Part shown: positions 8,946 through 17,721 of the stretch, piece after piece | How the letters are laid out: each line of letters opens with the position of its first letter | Numbering within the stretch: position 1 is the stretch's first letter | From: an uncultured bacterium | GTDB lineage: Bacteria; Cyanobacteriota; Vampirovibrionia; Gastranaerophilales; Gastranaerophilaceae | Direction of reading: 5' to 3' | DNA length: 39,028 nucleotides | Assembly: GCA_902796925.1 (NCBI GenBank) | Contig: CADBQW010000011.1 | Coordinates: 1-39,028, forward strand | Notes under the pieces: generated by a model | Told to the model about the DNA's origin: nothing | The model's input: only the letters and a program-made list of their open reading frames with translations | The model's database searches: none | Position numbers and translations under genes: made by a program

Positions 8946-9759
8946 TTTTTTGTTGAAGTCGTTGAGTACGTTCTTCGCTAAGAATATTCTTCAACTTCAT
9001 AATTCCTTGAGCATGAATTTGGCAAACTCTTGATTCAGACATATTCAAAGTCCCGCCAATTTCTTTCATAGTCATATTTTCCTGATAGTAAAGAACGATT
9101 ACAATTCTTTCTCTTTCCGGTAATCTTTTCAATGCGTCTTGCAAAGCCTCCTCGACATTTTTTTCTTCCATTTTTTCTTGGGGATTGAGTTTGTACGTGT
9201 CTTGAACTGTATCTATAATTTCGTAACTATCATCTGCAGTCCCGCGTTTTTCATATAAGGAAGTTATGGTTGTGTCTTCCGAGAGAATTTTCATAATTTT
9301 ATCGGGGTCGATATTCACAGCTTGCGCAATTTCTTGAGTTGTTGGCATGCGACCAAGTTTTTGTTTTAGTTCTTCTTGAGCGTTTTTAATCGCTTTAATT
9401 TTAACCCTTAAACTTCTCGGCAAAAAATCTTCTTGTCTTATTCTATCAATAATAGCACCGCGAATTCTTATAAGTGCATAGGTTTCAAATCTGGTATTTT
9501 TCTGTGCTGAAAATTTTTCAACAGCATTAATTAAACCTTCAACACCATATCCTGTTATATCGTCGACCGAAACTGTAGCAGGCAAAGTAACCTTTATACG
9601 CCCCACAACATATCTTACCAGATATAAATACTGAACAATCAGTTCATCTCTGGTTTCTTTGACTTTATTTGAAAGGTACTTTTCCCAAAGCGAAACCAAT
9701 TCATCTTGAGAAAGACGTTTTATTTTGCTATAATTTGTAGATTCCAAGCCCTCAGTCAT
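8935..9759 (-). CDS. RNA polymerase sigma factor of the FliA/WhiG (sigma-28) family
   Basis: Alternative sigma factor. Region 2 is seen in the R-F-E-T-Y-A-L-I-R-I-R-G-A-I-I-D stretch followed by R-Q-E-D-F-L-P-R-S, characteristic of sigma-28 proteins. Region 3 follows, and region 4 ends in a helix-turn-helix (M-T-M-K-E-I-G, S-E-S-R-V-C-Q-I-H). The frame can be extended 4 codons to a TTG at 9771, but I prefer the ATG at 9759, giving 274 aa. No anti-sigma factor (FlgM) or flagellar gene is in the window, so its regulon is not evident here. A TATAAA box lies about 25 nt upstream. Confidence 0.9.
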   Translation of the reverse strand: MTEGLESTNYSKIKRLSQDELVSLWEKYLSNKVKETRDELIVQYLYLVRYVVGRIKVTLPATVSVDDITGYGVEGLINAVEKFSAQKNTRFETYALIRIRGAIIDRIRQEDFLPRSLRVKIKAIKNAQEELKQKLGRMPTTQEIAQAVNIDPDKIMKILSEDTTITSLYEKRGTADDSYEIIDTVQDTYKLNPQEKMEEKNVEEALQDALKRLPERERIVIVLYYQENMTMKEIGGTLNMSESRVCQIHAQGIMKLKNILSEERTQRLQQKIIA

Positions 9760-9845
9760 TAATTTGCCCAAATATTTTTTTATAGTTGATGTAACCCATC
9801 CAAGTCACTATTTTATTTTACTGAATATTTACCTAAAGACATCAT

Positions 9846-10526
9846 TTAAAAGGTTGAATTTGTGAGAGCTTTGAATATTTCAAAAATTTTTCCTTTGAGA
9901 TTCTGAACGGGTATGTTTTCATCAAGCTCTAGAGTAATTGTTGGAATCTTACGTTCCACGCCGGACCATGTTCCAAAACTACCCGGTGTTGGATAACCAA
10001 TACTTTCTTCAACGGGGTAATCAATAATACTTGATATAATTTCGCTAATTTCTCTCGCCGGACCATCAAAGTTTACAACCTTGTATGGGGCGTGAATTGT
10101 TAAAATTATAGACGGATTATATTTTTCTATAATATTTATTAAAAATTGGGTTTCAGTCTCAGAAGCCGGCGAGGAGCCTCCGTAGTATGATGTTGATGGA
10201 TCATTACAAGTGGCATTATCCCCCAGATTTTCCCCCCAATTTTGAGTAGGAAAATTTCTGTTTAAATCTACCCCATTGGCATTAGTTCTAATGTTAAGTT
10301 GCAGCCCGTCAGGGTTTAGACAAGGAACAAAGAGGAGGTTTGTACTATGCTTTGAATAGTTTTCGATATACTTTTCAATTAACCATTTACCTTGAGGTTC
10401 ATCCCCATGAACAACCCCCACAATTAAAGGAATTCCGGTTGACCTTTTACCTAACTGTACAAGTTCAAGATTATTTCCTAATTTTGTTTTTCCTTTTTCT
10501 AAGACCTTCAATTTATTACATCCCAC
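9846..10526 (-). CDS. M14 family zinc carboxypeptidase (MpaA-like)
   Basis: Metallopeptidase with the M14 signature: zinc ligands in H-G-D-E (His40, Glu43) and T-I-H-A-P (His145), substrate-binding D-L-N-R-N-F-P (Arg90) and a C-terminal T-L-E-L (Glu200) as likely catalytic base. It lacks a signal peptide, so it is cytoplasmic. The closest functional analogue is murein tripeptide amidase MpaA, which cleaves gamma-D-Glu-DAP bonds in cell wall recycling, but this substrate is inferred. The start is a GTG lying 19 nt inside the upstream DciA-like gene; a TTG at 10511 is an alternative. The overlap implies coupled translation. Confidence 0.85.
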   Translation of the reverse strand: MGCNKLKVLEKGKTKLGNNLELVQLGKRSTGIPLIVGVVHGDEPQGKWLIEKYIENYSKHSTNLLFVPCLNPDGLQLNIRTNANGVDLNRNFPTQNWGENLGDNATCNDPSTSYYGGSSPASETETQFLINIIEKYNPSIILTIHAPYKVVNFDGPAREISEIISSIIDYPVEESIGYPTPGSFGTWSGVERKIPTITLELDENIPVQNLKGKIFEIFKALTNSTF

Positions 10527-10840
10527 TTTTTGGCATCAAATCTAAAATCTTTTACGCTCATATTTAAAGACTTTGCATAAGGCTCAAATTTTTTGAGAAG
10601 CTGAAGTTTTTTTAGCAAAAGTTCTTGGGCTACGATATTATTTTCGCACGCTATAACCATTATGCCATTTGGCGCCATCGCGTATGGTTTTGATTTTTTA
10701 GCCAATTTATTACCTGCAACTTTTTCCCAAAATTTATAAAGATTGTTGCGGGTAATAGCTCTTTTTATCTCTCTTTTCTCCAGCATTTCTTCAATCAGAG
10801 AGGCACCGTCGGTGAAGTTTGTATATTCTATTTTCTTCAT
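10508..10840 (-). CDS. DUF721/DciA-like protein
   Basis: Short 110-aa protein with the DUF721 pattern: Y-K-F-W-E-K-V-A-G near residues 46-54, then a polar beta segment ending G-I-M-V-I-A-C-E-N-N, and a helix A-Q-E-L-L-L. DUF721 includes DciA, the helicase loader used by bacteria lacking DnaC or DnaI, so a role in DnaB loading is possible but inferred. The ATG follows a strong GGAGGT ribosome binding site (10848-10853). It is divergent from nrnA and overlaps the downstream peptidase gene. Confidence 0.75.
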   Translation of the reverse strand: MKKIEYTNFTDGASLIEEMLEKREIKRAITRNNLYKFWEKVAGNKLAKKSKPYAMAPNGIMVIACENNIVAQELLLKKLQLLKKFEPYAKSLNMSVKDFRFDAKKWDVIN

Positions 10841-10878
10841 ATTTAGTACCTCCGAACATTTTGTGGTAATATAAAGAA

Positions 10879-11844
10879 ATGGATTTCGACAATTTAAATA
10901 ATATCATAAAATTCTCCAAAAAAATATTAATTATCTCACATGTTAATCCCGACGGGGATACTATAGGATCAATGCTTGCGATGTATAATATTATTCTGGA
11001 GACATTCAAAAAACACACTGACATGCTTGCAGTTTCAAAGGTTCCTGAAATTTATAAATTTTTGCCTAACACAAGATATATAAAGCAACTTGATGAAATC
11101 GATAAATCTATGGTTTATGATCTTGTTATAAACGTTGATATTGCGGCAAAAGATAGAGCTGGTGAAGGGGAAATATTTTTTGATAGAGCAAAAAATACCG
11201 TAAACATTGATCATCATAAAACTAATATTGGCTATGCTGACCTTAATTTTATAACCCCTGAAAGGTCTTCTACCGGTGAAAATTTGTTTTATATGTTTAA
11301 ATCTCTTGGCTGGAATATTTCTCTTGACACCGCAAAGTGCTTATATGCAGCAATACTTACAGATACAGGTTCATTCAGATTTGACAATACCAAACCTGAA
11401 ACTTTAATTGCCACTGCTGAACTTATAAGAATAGGGGTTCCTGTAGTTGAAATGTACAAGAAAATTTACGAATCTGATTCAAAAAATCTTGTGCAATTTC
11501 AAGGTTACTGTGTTAGCAAGGCAAAATTTTTACGAGATGATAAGATAGCATACACAATTGTCTTTAAAAAAGATATGGAAAAATTCAGTGCAAACGATGA
11601 ATGTTTTGAAGGTTTAACAGAAAAACTTCGTGCTATAGTTACGACAGAGATTGCTTTTGTAGCAAAAGAGATGAAATCAGGATTTACGAAATTTTCTTTC
11701 AGAAGTAAGAATATAGATGTTGCAGAAATTTGTGCAATATTTAATGGCGGCGGACATAAATTTGCCGCCGGCTGTACTATCAAAGCAAAACCGGAAGATG
11801 CCGTAAAAATGGTTTTAAAAGAAATTGAGAGAAGGAATTTTTAA
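10879..11844 (+). CDS. nrnA: DHH family bifunctional oligoribonuclease/PAP phosphatase NrnA
   Basis: Degrades nanoRNAs from the end and dephosphorylates 3'-phosphoadenosine 5'-phosphate. The N-terminal DHH domain has S-H-V-N-P-D-G-D (His21, Asp25, Asp27), Asp87 and the name-giving D-H-H-K at 111-114. The C-terminal DHHA1 domain carries G-G-G-H-K-F-A-A-G near residue 293. The length of 321 aa is typical. A TAATAT box ends 6 nt before the ATG and there is no Shine-Dalgarno sequence. The yihY-like gene follows 6 nt after the stop, so the two are probably co-transcribed. Confidence 0.93.
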   Translation: MDFDNLNNIIKFSKKILIISHVNPDGDTIGSMLAMYNIILETFKKHTDMLAVSKVPEIYKFLPNTRYIKQLDEIDKSMVYDLVINVDIAAKDRAGEGEIFFDRAKNTVNIDHHKTNIGYADLNFITPERSSTGENLFYMFKSLGWNISLDTAKCLYAAILTDTGSFRFDNTKPETLIATAELIRIGVPVVEMYKKIYESDSKNLVQFQGYCVSKAKFLRDDKIAYTIVFKKDMEKFSANDECFEGLTEKLRAIVTTEIAFVAKEMKSGFTKFSFRSKNIDVAEICAIFNGGGHKFAAGCTIKAKPEDAVKMVLKEIERRNF

Positions 11845-11850
11845 AGATAC

Positions 11851-12741
11851 ATGACTTGGAAAGGTTTTATAAGAGGTTTTAAACGACTTATTATAGCTAT
11901 AGTAAAAAACGATTTCTACGGAATGGCCGCGGAAATGGGTTTTATGATGGTTTTGGGAATTTTTCCTTTTATGTTCCTTTTGATGTCGTTTTTTGGTTGG
12001 CTCGGAAATAAAACTTCAATAGGCCCGATTTTAAGATTTTTGAGTGCAATAATGCCGGAACAGGCGGTTAACCTAATTATAACCGTCTTGTCCGAAGTCA
12101 TGATATTTTCCAAAGGAAGGCTTTTTGCAATAATCGGAAGTATTGTTATTTTATTCTTGTCTACAAATATTATGGCTGTAATATTAAAAGGGTTGAACCG
12201 GGCTTACGATGTTGAGGAGACAAGGAGTTTTGTTTACACAAGAATTCTCTCTTTTGTTATGCTTCTTGTAAATGTTCTTGTATTATTTTTGAGCATTAAC
12301 CTTATTGTCTTTGGAAAATTGTTAATCCATCTTTGTCAGACTTATTTTGGCATGAATGATCATATGGCTATTATATTATTGACATTAAGGTGGCCGGTTG
12401 CTTTTGCAGCATTGTTTTTGTTGGCATTCTTGAGTTATTATATATTGCCGGATTTGAAAGGTAACGAAAAATTCAAAATGAAGTCTGCACTGTGGGGAAC
12501 GCTTTTTTTCTGTACGCTTTGGTTGGCCGGCTCCTGGGGTTTTTCGATATATGTAAACAACCTTGGAACATACAATATGGTTTATGGCACAATTGGTGCT
12601 TTTGCTGTTCTGATGATGTGGTTGTATTATACATCAATCCTAATCCTTATAGGTGCGGAAATTAATTCACAAGTATACAATACCCTCAATCGTAAAGCTC
12701 AAGAAATCCAAAATGATCTTGACGAATTAAAGAAAAATTAG
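11851..12741 (+). CDS. YihY/virulence factor BrkB family inner-membrane protein
   Basis: Polytopic membrane protein of 296 aa with about six hydrophobic segments. Family landmarks are N-D-F-Y-G-M-A-A-E-M-G-F near residue 20, the central Y-Y-I-L-P-D-L-K, and near the C-terminus Y-G-T-I-G-A-F-A-V-L-M-M-W-L-Y-Y followed by L-I-G-A-E-I-N. The family was once misnamed RNase BN, and its biochemical function is still unsettled. It sits directly behind nrnA and its stop is only 3 nt from the end of the convergent coiled-coil gene. Confidence 0.93.
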   Translation: MTWKGFIRGFKRLIIAIVKNDFYGMAAEMGFMMVLGIFPFMFLLMSFFGWLGNKTSIGPILRFLSAIMPEQAVNLIITVLSEVMIFSKGRLFAIIGSIVILFLSTNIMAVILKGLNRAYDVEETRSFVYTRILSFVMLLVNVLVLFLSINLIVFGKLLIHLCQTYFGMNDHMAIILLTLRWPVAFAALFLLAFLSYYILPDLKGNEKFKMKSALWGTLFFCTLWLAGSWGFSIYVNNLGTYNMVYGTIGAFAVLMMWLYYTSILILIGAEINSQVYNTLNRKAQEIQNDLDELKKN

Positions 12742-12744
12742 TTA

Positions 12745-14550
12745 TTAATAGAATCGAGACCTTCTGTTTGCAACCATGCTTACAAGGCGGCTTGCACGCG
12801 AACTCATTACAAAGTTTCCGTTAGACCTCCTTCTTCCATAGTACCCCATAGGGTTTGTAGAGTATTGTTGCGGCATTATCGCAGCAGAAGAATTTAAGGA
12901 AGTTGATAAGCCTGATGCTAGTTTATCTATATCTTTAAATGCATCCTCATTTTGCTTTTTGAGTGATTTTATTTTTTCTTCCGTTGCCTCTGCAAAGTCA
13001 GACATAAGCTCTTTTCTTGTAGCTTTTATTTCTTGAGCAGTTTTGGTTTCTGCTTTTGTCTTTATATCTTTGTATGCCTCAGTAGCATCAGTAATACGTT
13101 TATTTTCACCATCAACACCGGCAAGTAAATCTGCTTGAACAGCTTTTATAGTCTGCTTTTTAGATAAATCACCAATAGCACCGTTACCGTCTTTTCCAAC
13201 TATTTCTTTTGCATCTTTCATCGCTTTCAATTTGTTTTCTGCATCTTCAACTTTTGTATTAATAGATTTCATTTCGGCCTCAAAACCTTTTGTGCTCTTT
13301 ATTGCTGCAGAACCGGCCTGAATAGCACATGCTGAACTTTGCAATGCTGCAGCCCAATTTCCGTCAGCAACATTGGCTGCCGTTTTGGCTACATTTGCCG
13401 TACAAACCCCATATTCACCTACGGTTTTAGCGGTATATCCGATTTTTTCCGCCCACTCGCCTGTTACTATTAGTGCGGTGGCCAGACTTGATGCTATACC
13501 CAGAGTGCTTCCTGCAAGTGCATTACCCGCGACAATTAATCCTGTACCAACAAGTTGTAACGCTTGTCCGCCCTGTTGTACAAGGGTAGAATACTTTTCT
13601 GCTTCATTTGCGAAATGTAAGAAGTCATTATTTTCAGCTTCACTTGCTTTCATCGATTCTTGCATTCTTAGTTGATTTTGGTAGAACGCATTTTGAGTTC
13701 TGTTCATGTTGCTGAGAGAATGGAGACATCTCATATTAAGCGTTTTAATTTTTGCGCCATATTGTTCTCCGATACTCAATTTTGACTCAAGTTGAGCCTC
13801 AAGAGATTCGAGTTCAGAAGCGTTGTCTCCGGCATTCCCGGATTTCTTTGGTATTCCTGATTTGTTTTCGTTTTCTCCGGCAAGAGTCAAAGAATAAACA
13901 CTCTTATTAAATCCATTCTCGTCAAAGTTATTTGATTCTTGCAACATTTTTATTTGTGATTGAATAGATTCAATCTCTTTAGAATTTCGATCTGCATCTT
14001 TTATTGTTTTTTCAAGTTCTTTTTGGTCTTTTTTATATTCAGTTTGCTCTCTTTTTAATTGTTTTTCAAAATTCTTTTGCTGTTTTTTAATATCTTTCTG
14101 GTCTTTTTGAGCCTGAACACTCATCTTTTCGGAAATTTTGGCATTATTTTGAGCGGTAGCTGAATATTCTTTGCTTTCCTCTGTTTGCGACTTAATTTTT
14201 TCGCCTTGAGATTTGACATCGGAAATTTTAGACTTTGCGTTATTTTTATTTATATTTAAACTGTTTTCCAATGATTTGTTGGATTTAGAATTTGTGGTTC
14301 CGTTAGTTAAGTTGTTATTAGAAGGAAATGGGTCATGGTGCTTGTTATTAACAGTTTTTTGAGTTGTTTTACTATTTGAGCTAACCATGGAAAGACTATT
14401 TTCTAAAGAAAAAATAGAACCATTTTTACTCATAGCTTTTTGCTCAGGAGTTTGAGTTTTTTGTGCAGAAGAGGTAGATACAGGTTTTATTTGCTGTATC
14501 TTCTTATACATCTCTAAATTAACTTGTTGATTATTTAAACCAACTGCCAT
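12745..14550 (-). CDS. 601-aa coiled-coil protein with a central hydrophobic region, function unknown
   Basis: Not recognised. The sequence shows a polar Ser/Asn/Lys-rich N-terminus (1-105), Lys/Gln/Glu-rich coiled coils (about 106-205 and 245-320), a hydrophobic hairpin-like stretch (about 325-365), an Ala-rich segment (370-418), another coiled coil (420-545) and a basic tail with four Arg clusters (573-599). There is no signal peptide. This coiled-coil, two-hydrophobic-segment, coiled-coil order resembles type III secretion translocators such as IpaB/SipB. That is topology only, and no secretion genes are present. The ATG follows a GGAGAG site. Its leader and promoter resemble those of two small genes in this window (18696 and 28908). 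Confidence 0.75.
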   Translation of the reverse strand: MAVGLNNQQVNLEMYKKIQQIKPVSTSSAQKTQTPEQKAMSKNGSIFSLENSLSMVSSNSKTTQKTVNNKHHDPFPSNNNLTNGTTNSKSNKSLENSLNINKNNAKSKISDVKSQGEKIKSQTEESKEYSATAQNNAKISEKMSVQAQKDQKDIKKQQKNFEKQLKREQTEYKKDQKELEKTIKDADRNSKEIESIQSQIKMLQESNNFDENGFNKSVYSLTLAGENENKSGIPKKSGNAGDNASELESLEAQLESKLSIGEQYGAKIKTLNMRCLHSLSNMNRTQNAFYQNQLRMQESMKASEAENNDFLHFANEAEKYSTLVQQGGQALQLVGTGLIVAGNALAGSTLGIASSLATALIVTGEWAEKIGYTAKTVGEYGVCTANVAKTAANVADGNWAAALQSSACAIQAGSAAIKSTKGFEAEMKSINTKVEDAENKLKAMKDAKEIVGKDGNGAIGDLSKKQTIKAVQADLLAGVDGENKRITDATEAYKDIKTKAETKTAQEIKATRKELMSDFAEATEEKIKSLKKQNEDAFKDIDKLASGLSTSLNSSAAIMPQQYSTNPMGYYGRRRSNGNFVMSSRASRLVSMVANRRSRFY

Positions 14551-14633
14551 TAAAGCTCTCCAAATATTTGCTCTCTAAATAGATAAAAAAATTTAGGAAA
14601 GCTTGATTTCAGGCAATACAATAATTGTTACAT
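14551..14633 (-). promoter_or_regulatory. Upstream control region shared with two small genes
   Basis: Reading the minus strand: ATGTAACA (14633-14626), 15 nt, GAAATCAA (14610-14603), then AGAGAGC (14576-14570) and a GGAGAG ribosome binding site (14561-14556), 5 nt before the ATG. The first two blocks occur with the same 15-nt spacing upstream of the 56-aa gene at 28908. Confidence 0.55.
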
Positions 14634-14666
14634 TTTTTAATAATTTATCATTTGTGAATTCATAAC

Positions 14667-14699
14667 AAAAGGACTCGCATATTTAAGCGAGCCCCTTTG
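14667..14699 (-). terminator. Probable terminator of the 170-aa gene
   Basis: Imperfect inverted repeat AAAGGACTCGC / GCGAGCCCCTTT around an 8-nt AT loop, about 50 nt past the stop of the gene at 14748. The T-run that follows on the minus strand is short. Confidence 0.6.
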
Positions 14700-14747
14700 T
14701 TGGTTAATTGGTTAGTTTAATTATAGGGTTAAATTTTGTTTTAGATA

Positions 14748-15260
14748 TTACCCTTTACCGTAGAACTGCTGAATTCCTTTATCGCGTTCTTGTTTTGCTT
14801 CGGCAAGTTCATGATCTATCATTGCTTTTTGAGCATTTAATTGTTCTAATTCTTGTTGAATTTCTTGTTCCTGTTCATTCATAAGAGCTGCTTCTTGTTC
14901 TTTTGCAACTTCTCTTTGCTGTTTGTAGAAGTTTTGGAACATTTGGTTCATAATCAACTGTTGTTGTTGAGGGGGAACCTGTGCCAATTGCATTTGCATC
15001 ATTGGCATTGCTTGTTGCATTTGTGCTTGGGCATTAGCCATCGCAAAACTGTGAGCATACTGCATATACATAGTCTGTCTGCCCATCATGCCTGCAGGAG
15101 CGTTCATCATATCATTCAATGATATCGAACCGTCTGCAATTTGTGTTGAATACTTCTGAAGTTTTCTTCGCTTCTGGTGAAGTTTCAATATCTTGCTGCT
15201 GATGTCGAACTGCTCACGAGTCAATTGCCCAATTAATGCACTGTACATTAATACTGACAT
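14748..15260 (-). CDS. 170-aa Gln/Met-rich coiled-coil protein, function unknown
   Basis: Not recognised. Residues 1-48 are a predicted helical segment with a basic patch (H-Q-K-R-R-K). Residues 51-112 are extraordinarily rich in Met and Gln, including runs such as P-M-M-Q-M-Q and P-P-Q-Q-Q-Q. Residues 113-165 form a Glu/Gln coiled coil. It has no signal peptide or membrane segment. The ATG follows an AGGTGG site. It lies between clpP and the 601-aa coiled-coil gene on the same strand, but with its own terminators on both sides, so it is a single-gene unit. A run of AGGTT repeats precedes it. Confidence 0.75.
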   Translation of the reverse strand: MSVLMYSALIGQLTREQFDISSKILKLHQKRRKLQKYSTQIADGSISLNDMMNAPAGMMGRQTMYMQYAHSFAMANAQAQMQQAMPMMQMQLAQVPPQQQQLIMNQMFQNFYKQQREVAKEQEAALMNEQEQEIQQELEQLNAQKAMIDHELAEAKQERDKGIQQFYGKG

Positions 15261-15269
15261 TTTTCTACC

Positions 15270-15320
15270 ACCTATAACCTTTTTAACCTAACCTTTGTAA
15301 GTAAACCTTTTATAACCTAC
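15270..15320 (-). repeat. Cluster of five AGGTT repeats in the leader of the 170-aa gene
   Basis: On the minus strand AGGTT occurs five times in about 45 nt, followed by the AGGTGG ribosome binding site; two copies read AGGTTATA. Spacing between starts is roughly 10, 14, 5 and 9 nt. They could be protein-binding sites or repeated weak ribosome-binding sequences. Confidence 0.5.
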
Positions 15321-15330
15321 CTACATTTAT

Positions 15331-15368
15331 ATAAAAACATGCAACTTTAAGAAATTGCATGTTTTTAT
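15331..15368 (-). terminator. Rho-independent terminator downstream of clpP
   Basis: Perfect 14-nt inverted repeat ATAAAAACATGCAA / TTGCATGTTTTTAT with a 10-nt loop, 24 nt after the clpP stop. The stem has A-tracts on both sides, so it could act in both directions. Confidence 0.75.
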
Positions 15369-15392
15369 GAGTTTTGTAAAGTTTTGTTAATA

Positions 15393-16010
15393 TTACTTTG
15401 TTGGAGTCTTTTCAACAACCTTATCGATAAGTCCGTATTCAAGGGCTTCTTGGGCTGACATGTAATGGTCACGTTCGCAGTCATCTTTAACCTTATCAAA
15501 CGGTTTGCCGCAGTTGTCAGCAATAATTTGGGTTAACATATTTTTCATACGCAAGATTTCTTTAGCTTCAATTTCGATATCTGTTGCTTGGCCTTGCGCC
15601 CCGCCCAGTGGTTGGTGAATCATGATTCTGGCTCCCGGTAATGCCATTCTCTTTCCTTTTGTTCCCGCACTTAACAAAAATGCGCCCATTGATGCAGCTT
15701 CTCCCAGGCAAATTGTGCAAACATCTGATTTTATAAGATTCATCGTATCATATATAGCCAAACCTGCCGTTATAACTCCGCCCGGAGAATTTATATATAA
15801 CATAATATCTTTTTCAGAATTTTCGCTATCCAATAACAAAAGTTGTGCAACAACAGAATTGGCCACATCATCATCAATTTCTGTTCCTAAAAAGATAATT
15901 CTTTCTCTTAATAGTCTTGAAAAAACATCAAAAGATCTTTCTCCTCGGCTTGATTGTTCAACAACTGTAGGTACGTAATTCATTATTCTTAAATATTCAT
16001 TTTTGTTCAT
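15393..16010 (-). CDS. clpP: ATP-dependent Clp protease proteolytic subunit
   Basis: Serine protease that forms the barrel of ClpXP/ClpAP. The catalytic triad is visible: Ser107 in A-A-S-M-G-A, His132 in M-I-H-Q-P-L-G-G and Asp181 in E-R-D-H-Y-M-S. The length of 205 aa is normal. The start at 16010 has a strong AGGAGAG site; a Met at residue 10 (M-N-Y-V-P) matches the N-terminus of many homologues but lacks such a site. TATAAT lies upstream on the minus strand near 16037-16042. It stands alone, without clpX, and is divergent from the rqcH-like gene. Confidence 0.97.
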   Translation of the reverse strand: MNKNEYLRIMNYVPTVVEQSSRGERSFDVFSRLLRERIIFLGTEIDDDVANSVVAQLLLLDSENSEKDIMLYINSPGGVITAGLAIYDTMNLIKSDVCTICLGEAASMGAFLLSAGTKGKRMALPGARIMIHQPLGGAQGQATDIEIEAKEILRMKNMLTQIIADNCGKPFDKVKDDCERDHYMSAQEALEYGLIDKVVEKTPTK

Positions 16011-16137
16011 AAAATTTCTCTCCTAATTTAAGTACATTATATTACAAAATATAAATTATGTAAATTAGGTAAAATTTGTATTGATTAATTATCATTTATA
16101 AAATAAAATATATAATAGACACGAGAGAATTAAGAAG

Positions 16138-17721
16138 ATGATAACATTTGATTACCTCACATTAAAAGCTTTTGCTAAAGAAAATGAAGAATTTTTTGCC
16201 GGTGCAAGAATCCAAAAAATTCAGCAGCCGTCAAGACGTGAGCTTATTCTGGGTATTCGTAAAGGCAGCAAAGCAAAAAAATTGTATATAAATATAAACC
16301 CTCAATTTTATCATATGTGTTTCATCTCCGGGATGAACGAAGTTAAAAGAAATATAACAATTCCGGATAAACCTCCAATGTTTTGTATGCTTTTAAGAAA
16401 ATATATAGAAAATTCAACAATAAATTGTGTAAAAATTCCCAATTATGAAAGAATTTTTGAAATCTACATTGATACATACAATGAATTAGCCGAAAAAATT
16501 CAATTGTGTTTGGCGGTTGAATTGATGGGAAAATATTCAAATATTATTTTATATAACACATCAACAAAAAAGATTATAGGTTGCGCCCATAACGTTAGTG
16601 AACAAAAAAGTTCAGTTAGGGAGATGTCAGGAACACTACCCTACGTTTATCCACCCCAACAGGATAAACTTGATGTTTTGGAATTTGAAGGCATACCTAA
16701 TTATGATAAATTAAAAGATACTTTCCTCGGGTTTTCAACTCAATTGCAAAAAGAATGCAAACATAAAACTCTTGATGAAATTAAGGACATGTTTAGGTTG
16801 AAAAAGATTTCGCCTAATATTTCTTATAATTATTCAGAATATTCTATTTTTTACAAACCTGAAAGTCTGATGAAACTCTCAGTAAGCGACATGATAGATG
16901 ATTACTATTCTTATTATATTGAACAAAATAATATAAAGATTCTTAAATCGGATTTGTTGTCTATTGTGAATGCAAAAATTAAAAAATTAGAAAATTCTAC
17001 ATTAAAAATTCAATATCGATTAGAGCAGGCAAAAGATGCTGAGAAATTTCGACTATATGGGGATTTGTTAATGGCAAATTTATTTAATCTAAAAGATTAC
17101 TCACCTTTAGTCGAAGTTTTTGATTATGAAAATAATAAAAATATAAGGATATTTTTAGATCCGCAAAAAAGTTTAAAAAATAATGCAAACGATTTTTATA
17201 AACTTTATAACAAATCTAAAAAAACTCTGACACATTCCATTGAAATGTATGAGAGAATAAAGCTTGAACTTGAATATTGTGAACAATTGAAGTATTCAAT
17301 AGCTTGTTCTGAAACTTTTGGTGAAGTTTATGATATAAAACTTGAGATTCAACCTGAGCGACAGAAACCAACACAAGAAAGGAAGTCTTACGAACCTATT
17401 CGGACACAAATCGACGGATACGATGTTTACATAGGTAAAAATAATCGTCAAAATGATTATATTGTTTCAAAATTAGCCAAAGATGATGACTTGTGGCTTC
17501 ACGTTCATAACTGCGCAGGATCACACGTTTTATTAAAATGCTCAAATCCCCAAGAATCAACAATTCTTGCCTGCGCAAAACTTGCAAAAAAATATTCGAC
17601 CGCAAGCCAATCTGCAAAAGCAGGGGTTATATACACTGCAGCCAAAAATCTTAAAAAACCACATAAATCCCCTATGGGTTACGTTACATACAGGGGAGAA
17701 AAAGAAATTGTTGTTGATTAA
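16138..17721 (+). CDS. rqcH: NFACT family protein, RqcH-like ribosome quality control factor
   Basis: RqcH binds stalled 50S subunits and adds C-terminal alanine tails to nascent chains; the family was earlier called fibronectin-binding protein. The N-terminal NFACT-N domain starts M-I-T-F-D-Y-L-T-L and includes G-A-R-I-Q-K-I-Q-Q (22-30). A central coiled coil lies around residues 270-310 and 340-390. The C-terminal NFACT-R domain has D-D-L-W-L-H-V-H, G-S-H-V-L-L, and P-M-G-Y-V-T-Y-R-G-E-K near the end. Residues 104-105 read Glu-Arg where family members have the functional Asp-Arg pair. The length of 527 aa is slightly short. TATAAT lies near 16112, with a GAGAG site before the ATG. Confidence 0.88.
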   Translation: MITFDYLTLKAFAKENEEFFAGARIQKIQQPSRRELILGIRKGSKAKKLYININPQFYHMCFISGMNEVKRNITIPDKPPMFCMLLRKYIENSTINCVKIPNYERIFEIYIDTYNELAEKIQLCLAVELMGKYSNIILYNTSTKKIIGCAHNVSEQKSSVREMSGTLPYVYPPQQDKLDVLEFEGIPNYDKLKDTFLGFSTQLQKECKHKTLDEIKDMFRLKKISPNISYNYSEYSIFYKPESLMKLSVSDMIDDYYSYYIEQNNIKILKSDLLSIVNAKIKKLENSTLKIQYRLEQAKDAEKFRLYGDLLMANLFNLKDYSPLVEVFDYENNKNIRIFLDPQKSLKNNANDFYKLYNKSKKTLTHSIEMYERIKLELEYCEQLKYSIACSETFGEVYDIKLEIQPERQKPTQERKSYEPIRTQIDGYDVYIGKNNRQNDYIVSKLAKDDDLWLHVHNCAGSHVLLKCSNPQESTILACAKLAKKYSTASQSAKAGVIYTAAKNLKKPHKSPMGYVTYRGEKEIVVD

